Origin: CAXSEF01 sp964236535 | GTDB taxonomy: Bacteria > Pseudomonadota > Alphaproteobacteria > Acetobacterales > Acetobacteraceae | Direction: 5' to 3' | Assembly: GCA_964236535.1 (NCBI GenBank) | Contig: CAXSEF010000004.1 | Location: forward strand, 1-64,000 | Length of the DNA: 64,000 nt | Shown: positions 8,441 through 16,212 of the stretch, in pieces | Layout of the letters: the number at the start of each line of letters is the position of its first letter | Position numbering within the stretch: position 1 is the stretch's first letter | Notes under the pieces: model-generated | The model's input: the letters and a program-made list of their open reading frames with translations, nothing else | Told to the model about the DNA's origin: nothing | Database searches by the model: none | Made by a program: the position numbers and the translations under genes

Positions 8441-8482
8441 AAGGGTCAGTGACAGAACCCGGACTCGCTTGCCTGCTTGCCG

Positions 8483-9592
8483 TCACGCGGCGCCTTCGCG
8501 GACCCGCTCGATCGCGCAGCCGACGGTGCCCTCGCCGACGTCGAGCTTTTCCAGGGTGATGCGCACGCGCAGCACGGCGGAGTGGGCCAGCAGCATGGCG
8601 GCGATGCGCTCGGCCAGGGTTTCCAGCAGGTCGATGTGCTCGCGCTCGATCAGCAGGCGGATGCCGTCGGTGATGACGTCGTAGGAGAACACGTCGCCGA
8701 GGTCGGCGGTAAGGCGGGCGGGACGCGCCACCGAGGCCTCGACGTCGAAGCGCACGCGCTGGGTATGGCCGTGCTCGAAGGCGTACGCACCCACCTGCAT
8801 GGGCAGCACCAAGTCGCGGACGAAGACGCGGTCGGCGTTGCCGGCGTCCTGCATGGCGGGCGCGTAGCCGCGGGCGGAGAGCACGCGCAGGTCCGCAGGC
8901 GCGCCCGCGTCGGCGGCCTCGGCGGGGATCAGCGCGCGGATGCGGGCGAGCGCTGCGGGCGAGATCGCGGCGGTGCGCGAGGCCCCCTCGCACAGCGCGC
9001 CGCGAAAGCCGAGCAGGCCCGGGTGCAGGACCAGCAGACGGGGCACGTCGGGAGCCTCGAGCGAGCCGGCGAGGCCGGACATCAGTCCGAGACGCCGGCA
9101 CTCGGCGACGAAGCCTTCGAGCGCCGGGAGCGTCATGTGCGCGAGCAGGCGACCGGACTGCTTGGCCCGGGTGTCGAGCATGGCGCCGGCGAAGCCGGCC
9201 TCGGCGATCAGCGGCAGGAGCGAGAAATCGGGGGTGCTGTCGGCGAACAGCACCGCGATGAGCCTGGCGCGGCCTGCAAGCGGGGCCAGGGCGGCGATGC
9301 AGGCGGCAGCGTCGCCATCGGGGAAGATGCCGACCTTGACGGTGTCGACGCCTGCGTCGGCAATGGCGCAGGCGGCGCGGCTGACGGTGTCGGGGTGCAT
9401 CGGCAGGTCGCCGGCAACGGCGCTGGTGCGGCGACGGCCCGCAAGCGCGGCGACGGCCTCGCGTGCCGTGGCAATATCGACCGCGCCCAGGGCGCCGCGC
9501 GCCGGGTCCTTGAGGTCGATCACGTCGGCGCCGCCGCGCTCGGCCAGCAGGGCTTCGGCGGTGGTGGCAACGCTGGCCAGCATGAATGTCAC
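8483..9592 (-). CDS. mfnB: Fused (5-formylfuran-3-yl)methyl phosphate synthase (MfnB) and dihydroneopterin aldolase (FolB)
   Basis: A single uninterrupted 369-residue frame. Residues 1-235 are MfnB-like: MTFMLASVATTAEAL, then GGADVIDLKDPARGALG (residues about 20-36, with the Schiff-base lysine in DLKDP), VDTVKVGIF and a TIM-barrel remainder. This enzyme makes the furan precursor of methylofuran from two glyceraldehyde-3-phosphate molecules. Residues about 248-369 are a FolB-type aldolase (VFVRDLVLPMQVGAYAFEHG, ending EKLDVGEGTVGCAIERVREG), which acts on dihydroneopterin in pterin synthesis. The GTG at 9592 overlaps the preceding stop (GTGA); an ATG at 9583 is possible. No stop separates the two domains, although an internal ATG precedes FolB and could give a separate product. 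Confidence 0.85.
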   Translation of the reverse strand: MTFMLASVATTAEALLAERGGADVIDLKDPARGALGAVDIATAREAVAALAGRRRTSAVAGDLPMHPDTVSRAACAIADAGVDTVKVGIFPDGDAAACIAALAPLAGRARLIAVLFADSTPDFSLLPLIAEAGFAGAMLDTRAKQSGRLLAHMTLPALEGFVAECRRLGLMSGLAGSLEAPDVPRLLVLHPGLLGFRGALCEGASRTAAISPAALARIRALIPAEAADAGAPADLRVLSARGYAPAMQDAGNADRVFVRDLVLPMQVGAYAFEHGHTQRVRFDVEASVARPARLTADLGDVFSYDVITDGIRLLIEREHIDLLETLAERIAAMLLAHSAVLRVRITLEKLDVGEGTVGCAIERVREGAA

Positions 9593-10296
9593 GGCGTCGC
9601 CTTGCCGGACGTGGCCGCGGCAGTGGTGGAGCCGGCGTCGTCCCGGCCCTGGAACATGCGGTCCTTGACCAGGTAGCGCAGGCCGCGCTGCCAGGATTCG
9701 TCGGTGTCGCCGCGGATGTCGACGCTGCCGCCATACAGCAGGCGGTTGCCCGGCACCGAGCGGATGGTGACGTTGACGTTGAGGATCAGCCTCGAGACCT
9801 TCTGCACCCAGGCGGCGACCGAGACCTGCGCGCCGAGCTTCTGCGCGAGGTCGACGTCGCAGCCGTTGCAGTCCCACACCTTGAGCTGCGCGCCGGCGGC
9901 GGTCACCTGGGCGAGCGTGCCGGCGGGCAGCTTGCCGGTGTCGACGGGGACGAACTTGCCGGTCGCGGTCAGCATCCGGGTCAGGATGGTGTCGAGCGAC
10001 TTCAGGCGTGCCTTCTCGGCGTCGGACAACCCCTGCTCGGAGCCCTGCAGGCTGGTGTCGTCCATGGAGAACGGGAAAAAGGCCGCAACCAGCGTGGGCG
10101 CGTCGGCGAGTGCGGTGAAGTCGCCGGAGGGCGCACGCGGCGCGTGCACCGTCGACCGCGCACCCGGCTCGGTGGCGGACGGCGCGGCGGCACCGGACGG
10201 CGCCAGGTCGGCGGGCTGCGCACGACCCGCTGATGTGGCAAATAGGCTCACGAGGGCCGCCGCCGCCGGCCTGCTCAGGCATGTCCGAAGCTTCAC
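9589..10296 (-). CDS. Exported DUF2380/DUF3280-like protein of the PQQ/C1 region
   Basis: A 235-residue protein with a signal peptide (MKLRTCLSRPAAAALVSLFA...AGRA). The GTG start at 10296 has a strong GGAGGA ribosome site about 8-10 bases upstream. The mature part has an N-terminal Pro/Ala-rich linker, a core with FTALADAPTLVAAFFPFSMDD, a central VWDCNGCDVDLAQKLGAQ segment (a Cys-x2-Cys pair) and VSVAAWVQKVSRLILNVN, and ends near LVKDRMF. These are typical of DUF2380/DUF3280 periplasmic proteins seen near PQQ-dependent alcohol oxidation genes. It diverges from the ABC operon starting at 10364 and overlaps the MfnB-FolB gene. The molecular role is unknown. Confidence 0.7.
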   Translation of the reverse strand: MKLRTCLSRPAAAALVSLFATSAGRAQPADLAPSGAAAPSATEPGARSTVHAPRAPSGDFTALADAPTLVAAFFPFSMDDTSLQGSEQGLSDAEKARLKSLDTILTRMLTATGKFVPVDTGKLPAGTLAQVTAAGAQLKVWDCNGCDVDLAQKLGAQVSVAAWVQKVSRLILNVNVTIRSVPGNRLLYGGSVDIRGDTDESWQRGLRYLVKDRMFQGRDDAGSTTAAATSGKATP

Positions 10297-10363
10297 GACG
10301 CGAGGTCCTCCGTGGCTCCCGGGGCGGCTTGGCGCGGCCTTGATCGGGGGGAGCCTGTTGTTC
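10297..10363. promoter_or_regulatory. Divergent control region between DUF2380-like gene and lut-like operon
   Basis: Only 67 bases separate the two start codons, so both promoters and any shared operator must lie here or inside the genes. A ribosome site for the minus gene is at about 10303-10312, and one for the plus gene (GGGGGAG) at about 10347-10353. I cannot assign -35/-10 boxes in this GC-rich sequence. Confidence 0.45.
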
Positions 10364-11821
10364 ATGGTGGCGCCCATGAAACGTCCAAACGCGGCGGCGG
10401 GCAACGGCATCAGCCGGCCTGCCTTGGCGACACGGCGGGCGACCTGGGCTGCGGGGCTGGTCGCCGCCTCGACGATCGCCGCGATCGCGCCGGTGCGCCA
10501 GGTGCTGGCTCAGCCGACCGGGGAGACATCGTGGGGCGGTGCCCCGTCGGGTGCGGGCTCGCCCGACGGGCAGCCGGCCGGGGCGCTGTCCGGCAAGCCC
10601 GGGGCGGGCGGGCCGCAGCCGGCCACCTCCGAGGCAGGCACCGCCGCAGGGACCGCAGCCGGCGCAGGTGCCGCACAGCCGGCCGGGGCGGACGCGCCCG
10701 GAGTGCTGGCGATCCGGATCGGCTACCTGCGCTGGGTGGAGCGGCGGCCGGTGATCAGCCTGCTCGACCAGCCGCCGGCCGATGACGGGCTCGCCGGGGC
10801 GAGGCTGGGACTCGACGACGACAACACGACCGGGCGCTTCATGGCCCAGTCCTTCGCGCTGGTCGACGTGCCGGTGCGTGCGTCCGACGACGTGGTGGCA
10901 GCGCTCGGCACGCTGCTGGGCCAGGGGGTGCGGCTGGTGGTCACCGACGTGCCAGGGCCGCTGGTGCTGAAGCTGGCGGCAGCGGCAAGGCCGCAGGGCG
11001 GCACCGTGTTCAATGTCGCGGCGCCGGACGACGACCTGCGCGGCGCGAACTGCCAGGCCAACCTGGTCAACGTGGCGCCGAGCCGGGCGATGCTGGCCGA
11101 TGCGATCGGGCAGTACCTGGTGTGGAAGAAGTGGACGCACTGGCTGCTGCTGGTGGGCTCGCACCCGGAGGATGTGGCGCTGGGCGAGGCGTACCGGCGC
11201 ACGGCGAAGCGCTACGGGGCGAAGATCGTCGAGGAGCGCACCTACAAGGACACCGACGGCTCGCGGCAGACCGACAGCGGCGTCGTGCAGACCCAGCAGC
11301 AGATGCCGGTGTTCACCCAGGGTGCGCCCGCCTACGACGTGGCGGTGGCGGCGGACGAGAACTCGGTGTTCGCGGAATACCTGCCGTACCGGACCTGGGA
11401 CGCACGGCCGGTGGCGGGCTCGGCGGGAATGGTGCCAACGAGCTGGGACCCGTCCAGCGAAAGCTTCGGCGGCACCCAGCTGCAGAACCGCTTCGGGCGT
11501 CTGTTCCACCGCGGCATGCGGGCGTCCGACCTGCAGGCCTGGACGGCGATGCGGATGATCGGCGAGGCGGTGAGCCACGTGAGGTCGGCCGACGCCGCGG
11601 CGGTGATGACCTACATGAAGGGCCCGGACTTCGGCGTTGCCGCCTACAAGGGGCAGAAGCTGACGCTGCGGGACTGGGACCTGCAGCTCCGCCAGCCGCT
11701 GCTGCTGGCGGACGGGCGGACCATCGTGTCGATCTCGCCGCAGCCGGGGTTCCTGCACCAGACGACCGAGCTGGACACGCTCGGCTACGACCGGCCGGAG
11801 ACGACATGCAAGCTGCAGTGA
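10364..11821 (+). CDS. ABC transporter substrate-binding protein, PQQ-alcohol-dehydrogenase-associated (LutA-like)
   Basis: A 485-residue exported protein of the branched-chain-type binding-protein fold, in the subfamily described as PQQ-dependent alcohol dehydrogenase system binding protein. The signal region (MKRPN...RRATWAAGLVAASTIAA) is followed by an 80-residue Pro/Gly/Ala linker and then the domain starting VLAIRIGYLRWVERRPV. Landmarks include LGLDDDNTTGRF, the NVAAPDDDLRGANCQANLVNVAPSR area and a conserved C-terminal TTELDTLGYDRPETTCKL. It heads a plus-strand operon with a YVTN propeller, ATPase, permease and exported protein. The order fits the Methylobacterium lut lanthanide-uptake system, where the A component is a binding protein. 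The ligand is an inference. The ATG at 10376 is an alternative start. Confidence 0.82.
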   Translation: MVAPMKRPNAAAGNGISRPALATRRATWAAGLVAASTIAAIAPVRQVLAQPTGETSWGGAPSGAGSPDGQPAGALSGKPGAGGPQPATSEAGTAAGTAAGAGAAQPAGADAPGVLAIRIGYLRWVERRPVISLLDQPPADDGLAGARLGLDDDNTTGRFMAQSFALVDVPVRASDDVVAALGTLLGQGVRLVVTDVPGPLVLKLAAAARPQGGTVFNVAAPDDDLRGANCQANLVNVAPSRAMLADAIGQYLVWKKWTHWLLLVGSHPEDVALGEAYRRTAKRYGAKIVEERTYKDTDGSRQTDSGVVQTQQQMPVFTQGAPAYDVAVAADENSVFAEYLPYRTWDARPVAGSAGMVPTSWDPSSESFGGTQLQNRFGRLFHRGMRASDLQAWTAMRMIGEAVSHVRSADAAAVMTYMKGPDFGVAAYKGQKLTLRDWDLQLRQPLLLADGRTIVSISPQPGFLHQTTELDTLGYDRPETTCKLQ

Positions 11822-11859
11822 CAGGACGAGGCTCCGCCCCTACCCGGGACAGGTCCTTG

Positions 11860-12870
11860 ATGAGTGTGGGTCTGGGGGCTCAACCCCCGGCGGAGTCCAG
11901 AGGCAGAGCCTCTGGCCTTGCCTTGGCCCTGCTCGTGCTGACGGCTGCCGCGGCGAATGCGGCGAGCCTGGCCTATGTCACCAACGAGCGCGACAACACG
12001 GTCAGCGTCCTCGACCTCGACCAGATGAAGGCTGTGGCGACGATCCCGGTCGGCCAGCGCCCGCGCGGCATCACGATGACGCACGACGGCAAGAGCGTGC
12101 TGGTATGCGCGAGCGACGACGACACCATCCAGGTGATCGACGTGGCCACGCAGAAGGTGGTGGGCGACCTGCCGTCGGGCCCGGACCCGGAGACGTTCGC
12201 GCTTGCCGCCTCGGGCGACCCGCTGTTCGTGTCGAACGAGAACGACAACATGGTGACCGCGATCGACGTGGCGACGCGCAAGGTGCTGGCGCGCATCCCG
12301 ACCGGGGTGGAGCCCGAGGGCATGGCGGTAAGCCCGGACGGGCAGACCATCGTCAACACGTCCGAAACCACCAACATGGCGCACTTCATCGACTACAAGA
12401 CGATGAAGCCGGTGGCGAACGTGCTGGTCGACCCGCGGCCGCGGATCGCCCAGTTCAGGCATGACGGGTCGGAGGTATGGGTCAGCTCCGAGTTGGGCGG
12501 GACGGTGAGCGTGATCGACCCCAGGACCTACAAGGTTACGCACAGGATCAGCTTCGCGGTGCAGGGGCTGCGCGCCGAGGTGATCCAGGCGGTCGGCGTG
12601 CGGTTCACGCCGGACGACAGGACGGCATTCGTGGCGCTCGGGCCGGCAAACCGCATCGCCGTGATCGACACCGCGACCTACACGGTGAGAAAGTACCTGC
12701 TGGTGGGGCAGCGGGTCTGGCAGATGGCGTTCACGCCGGACAGCAAGTACCTGCTGGCGACCAACGGGCTTTCGAACGACGTGTCGGTGATCGAGGTGGC
12801 GGGACTTACCGTGGTGAAGTCGATCCCGGTCGGGCGGCTGCCGTGGGGCGTCGTCGCGGCGCCGCAGTGA
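11860..12870 (+). CDS. PQQ-dependent-catabolism-associated YVTN beta-propeller protein
   Basis: A 336-residue periplasmic propeller. The first repeat unit LAYVTNERDNTVSVLDLDQMK is diagnostic of the family that accompanies PQQ-dependent alcohol oxidation. Further blades show VLVCASDDDTIQVIDVAT, LFVSNENDNMVTAIDVATRK and VWVSSELGGTVSVIDPRT. The hydrophobic segment LALALLVLTAAAANA is the export signal. Its normal basic n-region is missing: the ATG at 11860 reads through a dispersed repeat, so the protein begins with about 18 repeat-encoded residues that supply two arginines. A TTG right after the repeat would give an alternative short signal. It lies 38 bases after the binding-protein stop, inside the lut-like operon. 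Confidence 0.85.
   Translation: MSVGLGAQPPAESRGRASGLALALLVLTAAAANAASLAYVTNERDNTVSVLDLDQMKAVATIPVGQRPRGITMTHDGKSVLVCASDDDTIQVIDVATQKVVGDLPSGPDPETFALAASGDPLFVSNENDNMVTAIDVATRKVLARIPTGVEPEGMAVSPDGQTIVNTSETTNMAHFIDYKTMKPVANVLVDPRPRIAQFRHDGSEVWVSSELGGTVSVIDPRTYKVTHRISFAVQGLRAEVIQAVGVRFTPDDRTAFVALGPANRIAVIDTATYTVRKYLLVGQRVWQMAFTPDSKYLLATNGLSNDVSVIEVAGLTVVKSIPVGRLPWGVVAAPQ
11866..11922 (-). repeat. Twin-hairpin repeat arm encoding the N-terminus of the YVTN protein
   Basis: Reverse arm: TGGGTCTGGGGGCTCAACCCCC (hairpin 2), GGCGGAGT, CCAGAGGCAGAGCCTCTGG (hairpin 1), CCTTGCC. It is read in frame from the ATG at 11860 as the peptide GLGAQPPAESRGRASGLA and leads directly into the hydrophobic signal segment. 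Confidence 0.8.
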
Positions 12871-12877
12871 GGCAGCA

Positions 12878-12932
12878 GGCAAGGCCGGGCTTTGCCCGGA
12901 CCCGCCAGGGGCGCGCCGCTGCTGGACCGGCC
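12878..12932 (+). repeat. Twin-hairpin repeat arm between YVTN and ATPase genes
   Basis: Forward arm GGCAAGG, CCGGGCTTTGCCCGG, ACCCGCC, then an imperfect hairpin 2 (CAGGGGCGCGCCGCTGCTGG) and ACCGGCC. It begins 7 bases after the stop of the YVTN gene and interrupts an otherwise tight operon. Confidence 0.75.
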
Positions 12933-12973
12933 TTCTTTGCGCCCCTGCCCGGCGGCCTGTGCGTCTGCCGTGC

Positions 12974-13726
12974 ATGAGCGACGTCCCTGCCCTGCTCGTC
13001 GACCACGTGAGCCACGCCTACGGCGCCCGCCAGGCGCTGCGCGACGTGTCGCTGCTGGTGCCGCAGGGCCGGTTCGCCGCCCTGCTCGGGCTGAACGGCG
13101 CCGGCAAGACGACGCTGTTCTCGCTGATCACCCGGCTGCACGACACCCGGGCGGGGCACGTCAGCGTGCTCGGGCAGCGGATGGATCGCACCCCGGGCGA
13201 GGCGCTGCGCCGGCTCGGTGTGGTGTTCCAGGCGCGGACCCTGGACCTCGACCTCTCGGTGATGGACAACCTGCTTTACCACGCGTCGCTGCACGGCATC
13301 GGCGGCAAGCGCGCGCGGGCGCTGGCGGCGGGCGTGCTCGCCGAGGTGGATCTCGCCGACCGCGCGCGCGACAAGGCGCGGGGTCTGTCGGGCGGGCAGA
13401 TGCGGCGGGTGGAGATTGCGCGCGCGCTGCTGCACAACCCGCGCCTGCTGGTGCTGGACGAGCCGACGGTGGGGCTCGATGTCGCGTCGAAGTCGGCGAT
13501 CGTGGGCAGCGTGCGCCGGCTGGTGCGCGAGCGCGGCGTGGCGGTGCTGTGGGCGACGCACCTGCTCGACGAGGTGGCGGACGGCGACCTCGCGGTGGTG
13601 CTGCACCGGGGCGAGGTGCTGGCGTCGGGGCTGGTGTCCGAGATCGTGGCGCGGTCAGGCGAGGCCGACATCCGCGCGGCGTTCACGGCGATGACCGGCG
13701 GTGCTGCCATGGGGGGAGAATCGTGA
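12974..13726 (+). CDS. ABC transporter ATPase, PQQ-associated (LutE-like)
   Basis: A 250-residue nucleotide-binding subunit. It shows Walker A LLGLNGAGKTTLF (about residues 38-50), Q-loop VVFQARTLDLDLSVMDNL, signature LSGGQMRRVEIARALLHNP, Walker B LLVLDEPTVGLD and H-loop WATHLLDE. The ARTLD after the Q-loop Gln resembles DrrA/NodI-type ATPases, as expected for the PQQ-dependent alcohol dehydrogenase ABC family. Its stop overlaps the permease start (TGATG). With the binding protein at 10364, this system is thought to import; lanthanide or a lanthanide complex is the likely cargo by analogy only. Confidence 0.88.
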   Translation: MSDVPALLVDHVSHAYGARQALRDVSLLVPQGRFAALLGLNGAGKTTLFSLITRLHDTRAGHVSVLGQRMDRTPGEALRRLGVVFQARTLDLDLSVMDNLLYHASLHGIGGKRARALAAGVLAEVDLADRARDKARGLSGGQMRRVEIARALLHNPRLLVLDEPTVGLDVASKSAIVGSVRRLVRERGVAVLWATHLLDEVADGDLAVVLHRGEVLASGLVSEIVARSGEADIRAAFTAMTGGAAMGGES

Positions 13727-14586
13727 TGGACGGGCTTGTCGCGGCGCCGGGCGCAACGGTGGCGGTGCCCGGGCCAGGGTTCACGGCGCGGCAGCACATG
13801 ATCTGCCTGGGCGGGATCATGTGGCGCGAGGCGCTGCGCTTCCTGCAGCAGCGGGAGCGCTTCGTCGCGGCGCTGGTGCGGCCGCTGGTGTGGCTGTTCA
13901 TCTTCGCCGCCGGGTTCCGCCAGATCCTCGGCGTGTCGATCATCCCGCCATACCAGACATACATCCTCTACGAGGACTACGTGACGCCGGGTCTGATGGC
14001 GATGATCCAGCTGTTCAACGGAATGCAGTCGTCGCTGTCGATGGTCTACGACCGCGAGATGGGCAACATGCGCATGCTGCTCGTAAGCCCGTTCCCGCGC
14101 TGGTACCTGCTGGTCAGCAAGCTGCTTGCGAGCACTGCCGTCTCCGTGCTGCAGGTCTATGCCTACCTGGTGATCGCGTGGCTGTGGGGGGTGACGATCC
14201 CTGCGTGGGGGGCGGTGCTGGTGCTTCCCGCCCTGGTGCTGAACGGGCTGATGCTGGGCGCGCTGGGAATGCTGCTGTCCTCGGTCATCAAGCAGCTGGA
14301 GAACTTCGCCGGCGTGATGAACTTCGTGATCTTCCCGATGTTCTTCGCCTCCGCAGCGCTGTACCCGCTGTGGCTGGTGCAGCAGTCGAGCCCGGTCGTC
14401 TACCTGATCTGCCGGCTCAACCCGTTCACCTATGGGGTCGAGCTGATCCGGTTCTCGCTGTACGGGCAGGCGAACTGGCTGGCGCTCGGGGTGGTGGCGG
14501 CGATGACGGTGCTGTTCACCGCCGGCGCGATCACCGCCTACGACCCGTCCCGCGGGCTGATGGCGCGGCGCGGCGGCCCTGCATGA
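13726..14586 (+). CDS. ABC-2-type permease, PQQ-associated (LutF-like)
   Basis: A 286-residue inner-membrane protein of ABC-2 type with about six membrane segments (for example LVRPLVWLFIFAAGFRQIL and VLQVYAYLVIAWLWGVTIP). Family landmarks are PPYQTYILYEDYVTPGLMAM (positions about 66-86), DREMGNMRMLLVSPFPRWY and the final LNPFTYGVELIRFSLYGQ. It partners the ATPase directly upstream, whose stop it overlaps, and its own stop overlaps the next gene (ATGA). The whole run 10364-15212 is therefore a single transcription and translation unit apart from two repeat insertions. Confidence 0.87.
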   Translation: MDGLVAAPGATVAVPGPGFTARQHMICLGGIMWREALRFLQQRERFVAALVRPLVWLFIFAAGFRQILGVSIIPPYQTYILYEDYVTPGLMAMIQLFNGMQSSLSMVYDREMGNMRMLLVSPFPRWYLLVSKLLASTAVSVLQVYAYLVIAWLWGVTIPAWGAVLVLPALVLNGLMLGALGMLLSSVIKQLENFAGVMNFVIFPMFFASAALYPLWLVQQSSPVVYLICRLNPFTYGVELIRFSLYGQANWLALGVVAAMTVLFTAGAITAYDPSRGLMARRGGPA

Positions 14587-15212
14587 TGCGAACGCCAGCA
14601 GGACGCACGCTCCTCCTGGCAGTCGTGGCCGCGGTGTGGACCGGGGCCGCGTGGGCGGCGCCGCCGGAACCGCGCGACCCCGACTGGCCGTGCCAGCAGA
14701 TCAAGGTGCCGGAGCTGTCGGTTGCCGCGGTCTGGGCCGGTCCGACGCTGGACCATGCGCAGGCATCGTGGAAGGACGACGCTGAGGTGGCGGCGCTGGT
14801 GGCGCGGCTCGCGCAGCGTCGGATGTCGCTCGACGACGCGCGGACCGAGATCACGGCGTTTGCAGGCCGCGCCGGCGCGCAGCGGCAGGAAAAGCTGCTT
14901 GCGCTGTTCGCCGGCCTGTTCGAGACGCTGGACCAGGAACGCAGTGCCGTGGTCGGCGGCCTCGATCGCTATGGCAGCCGGCAGAAGCAGCTTGCGGACA
15001 AGGTGCGCGGCGAGGCCGACGCCATGCATGCCGAGCAGGCGGCGGCGGCGCCGGACGCGCAGAAGCTGGCCACGCTGGGCAACGAGGTCGGCTGGGACAC
15101 CCGGCTGTTCGAGGACCGGCGGCAGTCGGTCCACTACGCCTGCGACGTGCCGAACACGATCGAGCAGCGGCTGTTCTCGCTGTCGCAGGCGATCCAGGGG
15201 GCCCTGAGGTAG
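14583..15212 (+). CDS. Exported protein of the lut-like operon, unknown function
   Basis: A 209-residue protein with a signal peptide (MMRTPAGRTLLLAVVAAVWTG, cleavage near AWA/APP). The mature part opens with EPRDPDWPCQQIKVPELSVAAVWAGP and is then largely helical, with a long charged helix (about residues 95-150) and one further Cys in YACDVPNTIEQRLFSLSQAI near the end. Cys in DWPCQQ and Cys in YACDVP could form a disulfide. Small exported proteins of this kind end PQQ/lut gene clusters in methylotrophs (LutG position). I recognise the context but not a biochemical function. The start overlaps the permease stop. Confidence 0.75.
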   Translation: MMRTPAGRTLLLAVVAAVWTGAAWAAPPEPRDPDWPCQQIKVPELSVAAVWAGPTLDHAQASWKDDAEVAALVARLAQRRMSLDDARTEITAFAGRAGAQRQEKLLALFAGLFETLDQERSAVVGGLDRYGSRQKQLADKVRGEADAMHAEQAAAAPDAQKLATLGNEVGWDTRLFEDRRQSVHYACDVPNTIEQRLFSLSQAIQGALR

Positions 15213-15215
15213 GCC

Positions 15216-15350
15216 AGCAAGGCTGTGCTCTGCCCGGACCCGCCAGGGGCGGGCCGCCCCTGGACCGGCCTATGACAGGCCTGCTCCCTGTCGGTTCGAG
15301 AACTCGGCCCCCCATCCGGTTCCAGAGGCAGACCTCCGGCTGTGCTTGCT
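15216..15350. repeat. Paired twin-hairpin repeat between convergent operons
   Basis: The left arm (15216-15273) has GCAAGG, CTGTGCTCTGCCCGG (imperfect), ACCCGCC, then CCAGGGGCGGGCCGCCCCTGG. The right arm (15309-15350) has a degenerate TCCAGAGGCAGACCTCCGG and ends TGCTTGCT. It spans the whole space between the stop of the lut-like operon (15212) and the stop of xoxJ (15350), where it could act as a two-way terminator. Confidence 0.7.
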
Positions 15351-16204
15351 CAGGGGGTAATCGGCTTGCCCTGCTCATCGACGATCGGCACGCCGTACCC
15401 TTCCAGGATGTGGTTGATCTCGTCCTGGTTGTCGCTGATCATCTTGTTCAGGGTCCGCTTCCAGTCCTGGTCGCTGTGCCGCACGCCCATGGAAATACGG
15501 TAGTCCAGGCGGACGCCGGTTTCCTTGGTCAGCGGCATCACGGTGAGGTCGACACCGGCCTGCCTGGCGTAGTAGCCGCCGATCGGGCCCCAGACGATCG
15601 CCGCATCGATGGTGCCCGCACGAAGGTCATCGATCATGGTCTTGGACGGCGAGTCGTAGCGGGTGTCGACGGTCAGGGGGTAGGGCTTGGCCAACGCCAT
15701 CAGGTTGTTACGCACCAGCAGGATCGAGGGCGGCGTACCCGCGACGATGCCGACGTGCCTGCCCTGCAGCTTCGGATCCTCGATGGAATCGACACCGTCC
15801 AACGGACCGCCTTTCTTGTACACAAGGGCGTAGCTGGTCCGGTAGTACGGGTTGGTGGTCTGCACCAGGTCGTCCCCCTGCGCGTCGCCGATGACGACGT
15901 CGCACTTGAACGCGTTGAGCGTGTTGCGCACGAAACCGATGACCTGCGGATAGTAGGTGTAGCTTACCGGCCGATCGAGCTTGGCTGCGAACAGGGTAGC
16001 GATCTTGTTCTCGAACCCCTCACCCTTCTCGTTGGAGAACGGCAGGTTGCGCGGGTCGGCGCACACCCGGAAGTTCTTGGGATCGACCAGCTCGACGGAA
16101 GCGCCAAGCCCCGGCGCCTGCGCATACGAGCGTCCGACAGGAAACACGGCCACCACCAGCGTCAGCAATGCGGTAGCGGTCTTCGGCATGGATGAGGCGT
16201 GCAT
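15350..16204 (-). CDS. xoxJ: XoxJ/MoxJ-type periplasmic binding protein of the methanol oxidation system
   Basis: A 284-residue exported protein of the family-3 solute-binding fold. It has a signal sequence up to about SYAQA, then VDPKNFRVCADPRNLPFSNEKGEGF, the diagnostic opening of quinoprotein-dehydrogenase-associated binding proteins. Inner landmarks are YYPQVIGFVRNTL, CDVVIGDAQGDD and DAAIVWGPIGGYYARQ. XoxJ is thought to help activate or assemble the XoxF dehydrogenase rather than feed a transporter. The ATG at 16204 has a GAGGG ribosome site; the in-frame GTG at 16216 overlaps the xoxG stop. It is third in the xoxF-xoxG-xoxJ order. Confidence 0.9.
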   Translation of the reverse strand: MHASSMPKTATALLTLVVAVFPVGRSYAQAPGLGASVELVDPKNFRVCADPRNLPFSNEKGEGFENKIATLFAAKLDRPVSYTYYPQVIGFVRNTLNAFKCDVVIGDAQGDDLVQTTNPYYRTSYALVYKKGGPLDGVDSIEDPKLQGRHVGIVAGTPPSILLVRNNLMALAKPYPLTVDTRYDSPSKTMIDDLRAGTIDAAIVWGPIGGYYARQAGVDLTVMPLTKETGVRLDYRISMGVRHSDQDWKRTLNKMISDNQDEINHILEGYGVPIVDEQGKPITP

Positions 16205-16212
16205 GGGATCCC

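Noticed and set aside
8483..11758. 1091-codon minus-strand frame covering the MfnB-FolB gene and beyond
   Set aside because: Upstream of 9592 it is antisense to the binding protein and out of frame with the DUF2380-like gene; only the last 369 codons are a gene.
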